DNA of 13,283 nt from Proteobacteria bacterium UBA1847. Lineage in GTDB: Bacteria > Pseudomonadota > Gammaproteobacteria > Steroidobacterales > Woeseiaceae. Each line of letters begins with the position of its first letter. Within the stretch, counting starts at the first letter, position 1. The stretch lies in NCBI GenBank assembly GCA_002338605.1, contig DDIP01000067.1, forward strand, positions 1 to 13,283, in the 5' to 3' direction. A program made the position numbers and the translations under genes. Positions 5,812 through 12,566 of this stretch are shown here, in pieces. The notes beneath the pieces were generated by a model, which worked only from the letters and a program-made list of their open reading frames with translations, was not told the origin of the DNA and searched no databases.

Positions 5812-7557
5812 TTAATAACGCTGCCTGAGTTCGGATTTTTCATCGTCGCTAAGTCCATTAACTCTTTGTTTTTCAATAAGAAATTCGATTCGCTCCTTGC
5901 GCCCTGCGACGGCGAGCTGCTGCAGGCATTCCTTGAGCTCGGCGGCCGGGTCAAATTCGTCGTCGGCCGGCAGATTCGCGGCTGCAAGCTTGCCCAGGTG
6001 TCGGCCCTTTTCATCGTGGCGCCAGCGCTCCAGGAGGCCGGCCGTGGTCATTGTCGGCTCCGCCTGGACCGTTTCAATCAGCAAGGCCAGCAAATCCACG
6101 CCGGCGCGCCTTACACCGGCGAGCTTCTCGACGTCCAGTTTCAGGGCGGCCTCGGGATGATTCAACAGCAACGAGATGGCGCGTCGCACAACCGATGGCC
6201 CGCTGCCTGACGATGGTCGGCGGCGTTTTTGAGCTGATGCGTGTGTCGACAGCCGCCCGCGGTCGGTTGTCGCATTGCCCGCGGCCAGCATTTTCTCAAG
6301 CTTTGCCGACGTCAGGCCAACCGCGCCGGCGAGGCTTCCTATCAGCAACTCGCGATACACGCCGACAGGAATTTTGTTAATCAACGGCCTGGCCAGTTCT
6401 GCAAGGCGTGCGCGTCCGTCGATACTGTCCATATCAACCTGGGCAGACAATTCCTTGATCAGGAATTCAGACAGGGGAATGCCGCAGTCGAGCAATTTGA
6501 CGAAAGCATCAGCGCCATTTTCATTCACAAAAGAGTCGGGGTCCTCGCCCTCAGGCAAGAATACGAAACGAATTTGCCGGCCTTCCCGAATCTGCGGCAG
6601 CGCGTTTTCCAGTGCCCGCCACGCGGCTTTGGCGCCAGCACGATCCCCGTCGAAGGAGAAGTACACGTTGTCGGTCAGGCGAAACAATCGATTCAGGTGT
6701 TCCTGGGTCGTCGCGGTACCGAGCGTCGCAACGACGAAATCGATACCGTTTCGCGCGAGCGCCACGGCATCCATATAGCCTTCGACAACCACGAGTCGGT
6801 CGATCTGTCGCAACGCCTGTCGAGCCTCGTAAAGGCCGTAGAGTTCGCGCCCTTTATGGAACAGGACCGTCTCCGGAGAGTTCAGGTATTTTGGCTCGCC
6901 GTCGCCCATCGTGCGTCCACCGAAGCCGATCGTGCGGCCCCGCGGGTCTCGAATCGGAAACATCAGTCGGTCCCGAAAACGATCATAGTGTTTGCCGTTG
7001 TCCTTGCGGATGATGAGTCCTGTTGCGAGCAGGCGTTCAGCGGCTTCGTCAGACTGGCCGAACTTGTCGAGGATATTGCTCCAGCCATCCGGTGAATAGC
7101 CGATGCCGAAGCGCCTGGCGGTCGCGCCGTCGATACCGCGCTTCTGCAAATAGTCGATCGCCTCGGGGCTCGCTTTGAGGCAGTCCTGCCAGTGCCTGGA
7201 TACGGTATCCATCAGTGAAAAAAACTCGTCGTATCGCCTGGCCGGCTGGTCACTTTCGCTGCGCGGCACCTCGACTCCCATTGAACTCGCCAGGGACTCG
7301 ATTGCGTCGACAAAACTCAAATGATCGAACTCCATCAGGAACCCGATTGCCGTGCCGTGCGCGCCGCAGCCGAAACAGTGGTAGAAACCCTTGCCGGGAC
7401 TGACGGTGAAGGAAGGTGACTTCTCGTCGTGGAACGGGCAACAGGCCTTGAACTCCCGGCCTGCTTTCTTGAGCTGCACACGCCGACCGACCACTTCGAC
7501 AATATCGGCTCTCGCGATCAGATCGTCAATGAAGTCCTGAGGGATTAATCCGGCCAT
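5812..7557 (-). CDS. dnaG: DNA primase DnaG
   Basis: The 581-residue protein, the same length as E. coli DnaG, makes RNA primers for replication with the replicative helicase. The N-terminal CHC2 zinc ribbon has C40, H43, C61 and C64 in PFHDEK and YHCFGCG contexts. The RNA polymerase/TOPRIM core includes GGRTMGDGEPKYLNSPET (about 213-230), E259 in VVEGYMD, and D303/D305 in SFDGDRAG, the metal-binding acidic residues. The C-terminal part from about 450 corresponds to the helicase-interacting domain and is the least conserved. The start ATG has no strong Shine-Dalgarno. It is third in the macromolecular-synthesis block, 157 nt after yqeY and 87 nt before rpoD. Confidence 0.98.
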   Translation of the reverse strand: MAGLIPQDFIDDLIARADIVEVVGRRVQLKKAGREFKACCPFHDEKSPSFTVSPGKGFYHCFGCGAHGTAIGFLMEFDHLSFVDAIESLASSMGVEVPRSESDQPARRYDEFFSLMDTVSRHWQDCLKASPEAIDYLQKRGIDGATARRFGIGYSPDGWSNILDKFGQSDEAAERLLATGLIIRKDNGKHYDRFRDRLMFPIRDPRGRTIGFGGRTMGDGEPKYLNSPETVLFHKGRELYGLYEARQALRQIDRLVVVEGYMDAVALARNGIDFVVATLGTATTQEHLNRLFRLTDNVYFSFDGDRAGAKAAWRALENALPQIREGRQIRFVFLPEGEDPDSFVNENGADAFVKLLDCGIPLSEFLIKELSAQVDMDSIDGRARLAELARPLINKIPVGVYRELLIGSLAGAVGLTSAKLEKMLAAGNATTDRGRLSTHASAQKRRRPSSGSGPSVVRRAISLLLNHPEAALKLDVEKLAGVRRAGVDLLALLIETVQAEPTMTTAGLLERWRHDEKGRHLGKLAAANLPADDEFDPAAELKECLQQLAVAGRKERIEFLIEKQRVNGLSDDEKSELRQRY

Positions 7558-7636
7558 AGTTTGTCTAACGTCAGCGAAGCGAGTGCGGGTTTATTCTTGT
7601 TATTGTTGCAAAGCCGCCTGCGCAGCTCCGCCAAAG

Positions 7637-7664
7637 AGCATAGCCTATCGATCAGGCTTTGCCA
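7637..7664 (-). promoter_or_regulatory. Possible internal promoter for dnaG-rpoD in the yqeY-dnaG spacer
   Basis: The 157-nt spacer 7558-7714 holds no gene. On the minus strand TGGCAA (7664-7659) and TATGCT (7642-7637) are 16 nt apart, which would give a dnaG leader of about 70 nt. A small CGCA-GTTTT-TGCG stem lies upstream of it, but no clear terminator. The hexamers are only moderate matches. Confidence 0.35.
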
Positions 7665-7714
7665 GAACGCAAAAACTGCGCCAATTTCGACAATGGGCCA
7701 GGGCCCGGTGACGA

Positions 7715-8164
7715 CTACAGTGCCCCGAGGCGTTCTTTGACCGTGGCGCCGACGGCACCCATATCGGCCCGGCCCGCCGCTTTGGCCTTGATCTGGCCCA
7801 TGACTTTGCCCATGTCGCGTATGCCCTCGGCACCGGTCGCCCTGATCACGTCATCGACCATCCGGGTCAGTTCCTCCTGGGACAGCGGCTCGGGCAGGTA
7901 CTGCTCCAGCACAGTAATTTCGTCACGCTCGATCTTCGCGAGGTCTTCTCGATTGCCGGCCTCGAATTGCTCGACGGAATCCCGGCGTTGCTTGACCATC
8001 TTGGTCAGCACCGAGAGCACCGCGGCATCATCGAGCTCGGCGCGGGTATCGACTTCGATCTGCTTGATTGCCGCCAGAATGAGGCGCACCACTTTGAGCC
8101 GGTCTTTATCACCGGCCTTCATGGCGGACTTCATGTCATCTGTGATTTGGCCTTTGAGGGACAT
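7715..8164 (-). CDS. yqeY: GatB/YqeY domain protein
   Basis: The 149-residue, all-helical protein matches the YqeY family, which resembles the C-terminal tail domain of the GatB subunit of Asp/Glu-tRNA amidotransferase. Recognisable blocks are MKAGDKDRLKVVRLILAAIK (15-34), a central YLPEPLSQEEL (about 89-99) and the end RDMGKVMGQIKAKAAGRADM (about 115-134). A tRNA-linked role is suggested by the shared domain, but the function of the stand-alone protein is not established. It lies 39 nt after rpsU and before dnaG, a placement common in proteobacteria that keep this gene in the rpsU-dnaG-rpoD block. It is cytosolic, with no signal sequence. Confidence 0.93.
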   Translation of the reverse strand: MSLKGQITDDMKSAMKAGDKDRLKVVRLILAAIKQIEVDTRAELDDAAVLSVLTKMVKQRRDSVEQFEAGNREDLAKIERDEITVLEQYLPEPLSQEELTRMVDDVIRATGAEGIRDMGKVMGQIKAKAAGRADMGAVGATVKERLGAL

Positions 8165-8203
8165 CGATGCGCTTATCGCAGCCGCTACACTGGGCAGCTC
8201 GAC

Positions 8204-8419
8204 TCAGTAGAGGCGGGTGCGCTTGGCGTCGTCGCGAGATATGCGCTTCAAGTGGCGCTTGACGGCGGCTGCTTTCTTGCGCTTCCGCTCCTGCGTTGGC
8301 TTTTCGTAGAATTCACGACGACGAAGCTCGGTGAGGATGCCGGCCTTTTCACAGGCACGTTTGAAGCGACGCAGCGCAGCGTCAAAATACTCGTTTTCTT
8401 TTACGCGAACACTTGGCAT
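8204..8419 (-). CDS. rpsU: 30S ribosomal protein S21
   Basis: The 71-residue basic protein, the same length as E. coli S21, starts [21 protein letters not shown] and carries the [21 protein letters not shown] stretch typical of the family. S21 binds the 30S platform near the anti-Shine-Dalgarno end of 16S rRNA and aids initiation. It is first in the block that continues with yqeY, dnaG and rpoD, which ties synthesis of protein, DNA and RNA. Its own Shine-Dalgarno is weak. A strong promoter and a 5' hairpin lie upstream. Confidence 0.98.
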   Translation of the reverse strand: MPSVRVKENEYFDAALRRFKRACEKAGILTELRRREFYEKPTQERKRKKAAAVKRHLKRISRDDAKRTRLY

Positions 8420-8450
8420 TGTTCAGGTATTCCGTCCAGACATAAATAAA

Positions 8451-8467
8451 CCCGGCACAAGGCCGGG
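8451..8467 (-). terminator. Hairpin with U-rich tail at the start of the rpsU leader
   Basis: The arms CCCGGC/GCCGGG are perfect (loop of five). On the minus strand they are followed by TTTATTTAT, the layout of an intrinsic terminator or attenuator. It begins only about six nt after the predicted transcript start, so it may instead protect the mRNA 5' end or pause polymerase. It could also stop antisense transcription coming from tsaD. Which of these holds cannot be decided from sequence. Confidence 0.5.
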
Positions 8468-8479
8468 ACTGAGCCGCAT

Positions 8480-8508
8480 ATGATAACGCCGCGTTTGGCG
8501 GTTTGCAA
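8480..8508 (-). promoter_or_regulatory. Sigma-70 promoter of the rpsU-yqeY-dnaG-rpoD block
   Basis: On the minus strand TTGCAA (8508-8503), a 17-nt spacer and TATCAT (8485-8480) make a near-consensus promoter with a start near 8473. The leader to the rpsU ATG is then about 54 nt. The spacer holds the small inverted repeats CCGC/GCGG and CGCC/GGCG, which might bind a regulator. I see no LexA box of the kind found at the E. coli operon. Confidence 0.75.
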
Positions 8509-8534
8509 AGGGTTCAGGTTATGATTCGCCGCCT

Positions 8535-9560
8535 ATGACTGCATCCAAGATTACCCTGGGCATCGAAACCAGCTGCGACGAAACCGGTGTCGCGTTGTTT
8601 TGCTCCGAACGCGGCCTGATCGCCAATGCGCTGCATAGCCAGGTCGACCTGCATGCCGCCTACGGCGGGGTGGTCCCGGAAATTGCCTCGCGCGACCACA
8701 TTCGGATGCTTTTGCCTTTAATTCAACAAGTTATGAGTGAGGCGGGCGTCGAAAGGCCGGATGCGATTGCGTATACGGCCAGACCGGGGCTGATTGGCGC
8801 ACTGATGGTCGGCGGCGGCATGGCGAACGGGCTGGGTCTTGCCTGGGGTTGCCCGGTGATCCCGGTGCATCACATGGAGGGCCACCTGCTCGCGCCGATG
8901 CTGGAGGAGACGCCGCCCGATTTCCCGTTTCTCGCCTTGCTGGTCTCCGGCGGACACACGCTCCTGATCGCCGTCAGGGCGCTCGGCTGGTACGAGGTGC
9001 TCGGCACCACACTGGACGATGCGGCCGGCGAGGCCTTCGACAAGACGGCCAAGCTGCTCGGGCTGGCTTACCCTGGCGGCCCCTTGCTGGCAAAGCTGGC
9101 CGAAGAGGGCGACGATGCGGCCTTCGATTTTCCCCGGCCAATGCTGAACCGGCCGACGCTGGATTTCAGTTTCAGCGGCCTCAAAACGGCGGTGATGCTG
9201 GCGGTCAGGAAAGCTGAAGCGGACGGCCAGCTCGACGACGTGCGAGCTGACATTGCCGCATCGTTCCAGCGTGCCGCTGTCGACACACTGGTTGCCAAGA
9301 CGATTCGCGCGGCTGAAACAGCAGGCCTTGATCGACTGGTTGTTGCGGGCGGCGTCGGTGCCAATCGCTTGCTTCGTGACGAGATGGCGGCGCGTTTTCC
9401 GGGGGAAGTTTTCTACCCGCGTTTTGAGTTTTGTACCGACAACGGTGCAATGATTGCGGTTGCCGGCGCGATGCGGCTCGCCGAGGCGGGCGACGTCGCG
9501 GAAATCAAGGCCGTAGCGCGATGGTCACTCGAATCGCTCGGCGTTCCGGCGGCCGCCTGA
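8535..9560 (+). CDS. tsaD: tRNA N6-adenosine threonylcarbamoyltransferase TsaD
   Basis: The 341-residue protein transfers threonylcarbamoyl from TC-AMP to A37 of ANN-decoding tRNAs (t6A), acting with TsaB and TsaE. It is an ASKHA-fold metalloenzyme. The N-terminal [13 protein letters not shown] and [12 protein letters not shown] are family signatures. HHMEGH supplies the metal ligands H113 and H117, and D302 in CTDNGAM is the conserved acidic ligand. VSGGHT (138-143) and [11 protein letters not shown] (270-280) are nucleotide-binding loops. The length matches E. coli (337). The start ATG has only a weak Shine-Dalgarno. It is divergent from rpsU across 115 nt. No clear plus-strand promoter is seen: TATGAT occurs at 8479-8484 and 8520-8525, but neither has a good -35. 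folB follows after 18 nt. The intron-split tRNA at the left end, if Ile, is itself a t6A substrate. Confidence 0.98.
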   Translation: MTASKITLGIETSCDETGVALFCSERGLIANALHSQVDLHAAYGGVVPEIASRDHIRMLLPLIQQVMSEAGVERPDAIAYTARPGLIGALMVGGGMANGLGLAWGCPVIPVHHMEGHLLAPMLEETPPDFPFLALLVSGGHTLLIAVRALGWYEVLGTTLDDAAGEAFDKTAKLLGLAYPGGPLLAKLAEEGDDAAFDFPRPMLNRPTLDFSFSGLKTAVMLAVRKAEADGQLDDVRADIAASFQRAAVDTLVAKTIRAAETAGLDRLVVAGGVGANRLLRDEMAARFPGEVFYPRFEFCTDNGAMIAVAGAMRLAEAGDVAEIKAVARWSLESLGVPAAA

Positions 9561-9578
9561 TCCAGGACAAACAGGACT

Positions 9579-9938
9579 ATGGACAAAATTTTTCTTAACG
9601 AACTCAAGGTCGATACGATCATCGGTATCTGGGAATGGGAACGGCGCGTTCGTCAGACCGTCGTGATTGATCTGGAAATGAGCGCCGATATTGCGAAGGC
9701 TGCCGCCACCGACGAAGTTGCCGATACCCTGAATTACAAGTCGGTTGCAAAACGAATCCAGGATTTTGTCGCTGCTTCGAGTTTTCAGCTTGTCGAGACG
9801 CTGGCGGAAAGAATTGCCGGGATTGTTCGTGACGAATTCGACGTCCAGTGGGTCAAAGTCCGGGTCAATAAACCTGGCGCGATTCGCGGCTCAAGAGATG
9901 TTGGTGTGCTGATCGAGCGTGGAGATCGACCGGCATAA
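9579..9938 (+). CDS. folB: Dihydroneopterin aldolase FolB
   Basis: The 119-residue protein converts dihydroneopterin to 6-hydroxymethyl-dihydropterin plus glycolaldehyde in folate synthesis. Conserved catalytic positions are present: Y53 in LNYKSV, E73 in LVETLAERIA, and K98 in VRVNKPGAI. The N-terminal IFLNELKVDTIIGIWEWER is the usual family opening. A short Shine-Dalgarno AGGA lies just before the ATG. The gene overlaps folK by one base (TAATG), so the two consecutive pathway steps are translationally coupled. In many relatives plsY lies near tsaD and folB; it is absent here. Confidence 0.97.
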   Translation: MDKIFLNELKVDTIIGIWEWERRVRQTVVIDLEMSADIAKAAATDEVADTLNYKSVAKRIQDFVAASSFQLVETLAERIAGIVRDEFDVQWVKVRVNKPGAIRGSRDVGVLIERGDRPA

Positions 9939-10444
9939 TGGCAACGGTGTATCTGGGACTGGGAAGCAACGTGGCACCGGTCAGGAACCTGAAGCTTGCG
10001 CTTCGCGAGCTCGAATCCCGCTACGGCGACTTGCAGGTTTCGCCGGTTTACCGCAATGCGGCGGTTGGCTTTAAAGGTGCTGAGTTCCTGAACCTCGTTG
10101 TTCGCCTGGAGTCGGACGACTCGCCCCGGGCGATATGCAGGGAAATAGAGCTTATACATAATCTGTCAGGCCGAATCCGCGGAAGTGACAAATGGGAATC
10201 ACGTCCTCTTGATATCGATTTATTGCTCTACAATGACCTGGTGCTGGACGAGAAACCGGTGCGAGTGCCGCGTGACGATATTCTGAAATACAGCTTCGTA
10301 CTCAGGCCGCTGTCTGAACTGGCACCCGAGCTTCGGCACCCGGTCAGCGGCAAGACGATGCAGGAGCACTGGCAGGAATTTGACGCGGTTGATCATCCTT
10401 TGGAACGCGTCAACGTTGAAGAAGAATGGAAAGCTAATGCGTAA
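9938..10444 (+). CDS. folK: 6-hydroxymethyl-dihydropterin pyrophosphokinase FolK (HPPK)
   Basis: The 168-residue enzyme transfers pyrophosphate from ATP to 6-hydroxymethyl-dihydropterin, the step after FolB. VYLGLGSNVAPVRNL is the family N-terminus. The active-site loop reads GRIRGSDKWESRPLDIDLLLYND (78-100), with D92 and D94 as the two Mg ligands. The usual WGPRTLDLD is changed to WESRPLDID, so the protein is a somewhat divergent HPPK, but the key arginines and aspartates remain. The start overlaps the folB stop by one base. The 3' end overlaps the next gene by 8 nt. Confidence 0.95.
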   Translation: MATVYLGLGSNVAPVRNLKLALRELESRYGDLQVSPVYRNAAVGFKGAEFLNLVVRLESDDSPRAICREIELIHNLSGRIRGSDKWESRPLDIDLLLYNDLVLDEKPVRVPRDDILKYSFVLRPLSELAPELRHPVSGKTMQEHWQEFDAVDHPLERVNVEEEWKANA

Positions 10445-11783
10445 ACTGACTGTACTACTGAGCGCCGCCTTGCTCGCAGCCTGTGGAAGCGGCAGTGACG
10501 GCACTGGCAATCCACCCACCGGAAGCGATGCGTGCACACTCGATGCGCAGAAACAGTTCGTGCTCGACAATCTCTATTACTGGTACTTGTGGAATGACAT
10601 GTTGCCGCCAGGCATCAATATCGCAAGCTATGCTTCGCCTGAGCAACTGGTTTTCGAGGTCACCCGGAATTTCGGGCCGCAAAGCGCCAGTAACCAACCG
10701 ATCGATCTGTTCAGCAGTGTCGGCTCCCTGCAGGCCGACACTGAATTTTTTGGCGAGGGCAAGTTTGAGGGCTTTGGCTTCAGCTGGCGCTTCGAAGACC
10801 AGGCGCAAACCGACTTTCGTATCACGCGCACGTTTGCGGGCAGTCCTGCCGACAATGGCGGCCTCATGCGTGGCGACCAGGTACTGAGTTTGAATTCACG
10901 AACCGTCGCGAACATCGTTGCGAACGAGGGAATCTCGGCGTTCTTTGATGCCAATGATACGGTGAGCTTCGAAGTGCAACCCCTGGCTGGCAATGTGTTC
11001 GTGTCGAGTATCAGCAAGGACATTGTCACCATCAACCCGGTCCCGCAATGGCGCATTATCGACGCTGGCAATGCTCGCATGGTCGGCTACCTCGAGCTGA
11101 GCCAGTTCATCAGCACTGCGACGGTCGACCTCGATGCGGCATTTGCAGCATTTAGCGCCGCGAACGTCAGCGAGATTATTCTCGATCTTCGCTACAACGG
11201 TGGTGGACTCGTCAGTACTGCCGAGCTACTTGGCGACTATCTTGGTGGTTTTGTTGCTGCGGGACTGGTGTTTTCCAGCACAGAATTCAACGCGGATCGG
11301 GCTGGCAATAATGGCGTAACCCTGTTCAGCAATATCGCGGACCGCTCTGTAAACCTGTCGCGGCTGGTGGTCATTGCTTCGCGCGGCACGGCCTCGGCCA
11401 GCGAACTGGTGACCAATGGCATGATTCCACATGCCACCGTCGCTATCGTCGGGGATCGCACCTTCGGCAAGCCCGTCGGTCAGATCGGCCTTGAGTTTTG
11501 CGACAAGATCTTGCGGCCGACGGCGTTTCGCCTGGCAAACGCGGACGGCGACGGCGATTATTTTGACGGCCTGCCAGTGGACTGTCCCGCAGCAGATGAC
11601 CTGAGTGTCGCGATTGGGGCGGATAACGATCCCAATATGGTTGCTGCGCTCGGTTATCTCGATACCGGTGCCTGCCCGGTCGTTGCGGCGCCTGGCAGCC
11701 TGCAGAAGCCGTCACCCGCGTATCCACAAATGATGCCGGAGCCGAATGCTCCGCCGGAGCGAGTGATACTGGGCGCGTACTAG
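10437..11783 (+). CDS. S41-family (C-terminal-processing type) peptidase, lipoprotein
   Basis: The 448-residue precursor starts MRKLTVLLSAALLAAC, a lipoprotein signal with cleavage before C16. Gly follows the Cys, so outer-membrane sorting is likely. A PDZ-like segment lies at about 110-200 (GSPADNGGLMRGDQVLSL). The peptidase core has LDLRYNGGG (249-257), the Ser nucleophile S320 in TASASE and the general base K345 in RTFGKPVGQ. The 25-residue S-K spacing equals that of E. coli Prc. A DGDGD stretch (371-375) and four or more Cys near the C terminus suggest a metal- or disulfide-stabilised end. The start at 10437 is chosen over an in-frame ATG at 10380 because it gives the lipobox and has GGAAAG upstream. 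It overlaps folK by 8 nt, so it is probably cotranscribed, but no functional tie to folate is known. The substrate is unknown. Confidence 0.93.
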   Translation: MRKLTVLLSAALLAACGSGSDGTGNPPTGSDACTLDAQKQFVLDNLYYWYLWNDMLPPGINIASYASPEQLVFEVTRNFGPQSASNQPIDLFSSVGSLQADTEFFGEGKFEGFGFSWRFEDQAQTDFRITRTFAGSPADNGGLMRGDQVLSLNSRTVANIVANEGISAFFDANDTVSFEVQPLAGNVFVSSISKDIVTINPVPQWRIIDAGNARMVGYLELSQFISTATVDLDAAFAAFSAANVSEIILDLRYNGGGLVSTAELLGDYLGGFVAAGLVFSSTEFNADRAGNNGVTLFSNIADRSVNLSRLVVIASRGTASASELVTNGMIPHATVAIVGDRTFGKPVGQIGLEFCDKILRPTAFRLANADGDGDYFDGLPVDCPAADDLSVAIGADNDPNMVAALGYLDTGACPVVAAPGSLQKPSPAYPQMMPEPNAPPERVILGAY

Positions 11784-11786
11784 TTC

Positions 11787-12536
11787 TTACCAGCCGATCG
11801 ATCGGCCGCCGTCGACCGCTATTATTTGCCCGGTAACATAAGCGGCATCCCGCAGCAGGTACAAGACGCACTCGGCGATGTCTTCCGGACTCCCGGCGCG
11901 TTGCAGCGGAATCTGCTCCAGTATGGTTTGCTTGACGTCGTCAGTCATTCCGCTTTCCGGCCAAAGGATCGCGCCGGGCGATACACCGTTGACACGGATG
12001 TCGGGCGCGAGGTCTTTTGCCAGGGACCGGGTGAGCATTGCGAGCCCGGCCTTTGCCGGCCCGTAGACCGTATGGTTTCGCAAGGGTCGCTGCGCGTGGA
12101 TGTCGACGATATTCACGATGGATCCCTGCCGCTGCCGAAGATAGGGGAGCGCTGCCTGCGACAGAAACAGGGGCACTTTGAGATTGCTGCCGACCAGTTC
12201 GTCCCATTGCTCGGTCGTTACGCTGCCGGGCGGCGTCGGGAAAAAACTGGAAGCGTTGTTGATCAGCCCGTCCAGCCCGCCACCCCAACCAACCACCTCG
12301 CTAACAAGACGAGGCAATCTATCGATATTCAGCAAATCCGCCTGCACGGTCCGGGCGGAATCGGCACGAATACTGTTCAGGCGAGCTGCGAGCTGATTCG
12401 CATCGTCGGCAGAGCTTCGGTAGTGAATTGCAACACGCGCACCGTTGCTGTGCAGGCATGTCACAATGGCGGCACCTATGCGACGGGCGGCACCGGTGAC
12501 GAGAACAACTTTGTCGTCAAGCGTTCGTTTCGGCAT
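11787..12536 (-). CDS. Short-chain dehydrogenase of the pteridine reductase type
   Basis: The 249-residue NADPH-type Rossmann reductase has TGAARRIG (14-21), the TGxxxRxG variant that marks pteridine reductases and FolM. It also has NNASSF (93-98) and the active-site set D145, Y158 and K162. Asp replaces the usual SDR Ser, 13 residues before Tyr, the same spacing as D181-Y194-K198 of Leishmania PTR1. GAILWPE and the VTGQIIAVDGG end also fit. It should reduce dihydropterin or dihydrofolate to the tetrahydro form, and lies two genes from folB-folK. The start at 12536 fits the family N-terminus; an ATG four codons upstream (12548) is possible. The open frame continues upstream to 13175 but there it is the antisense of the next gene. 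It converges on the protease gene with a 3-nt gap and no visible terminator. It could be called folM-like, but the substrate is unproven. Confidence 0.9.
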   Translation of the reverse strand: MPKRTLDDKVVLVTGAARRIGAAIVTCLHSNGARVAIHYRSSADDANQLAARLNSIRADSARTVQADLLNIDRLPRLVSEVVGWGGGLDGLINNASSFFPTPPGSVTTEQWDELVGSNLKVPLFLSQAALPYLRQRQGSIVNIVDIHAQRPLRNHTVYGPAKAGLAMLTRSLAKDLAPDIRVNGVSPGAILWPESGMTDDVKQTILEQIPLQRAGSPEDIAECVLYLLRDAAYVTGQIIAVDGGRSIGW

Positions 12537-12566
12537 GGAACCATTCATAAAGGCTTTATCGCGCAC

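Noticed and set aside
6241..7095. 284-codon plus-strand frame opposite dnaG
   Set aside because: Antisense shadow of dnaG with no recognisable domain.
8479..8535. Plus-strand promoter or leaderless start for tsaD
   Set aside because: TATGAT occurs at 8479 and 8520, but neither has a usable -35 or TG extension; not strong enough to list.
10380..10436. Upstream in-frame ATG for the S41 protease
   Set aside because: It lies deep in folK and would bury the lipoprotein signal; ATG 10437 has a Shine-Dalgarno and a correct lipobox.
11794..11805. 12-bp palindrome CCGATCGATCGG near the protease/reductase junction
   Set aside because: It lies within the last codons of the reductase (SIGW region) and has no T-run, so it is not a terminator; probably chance.
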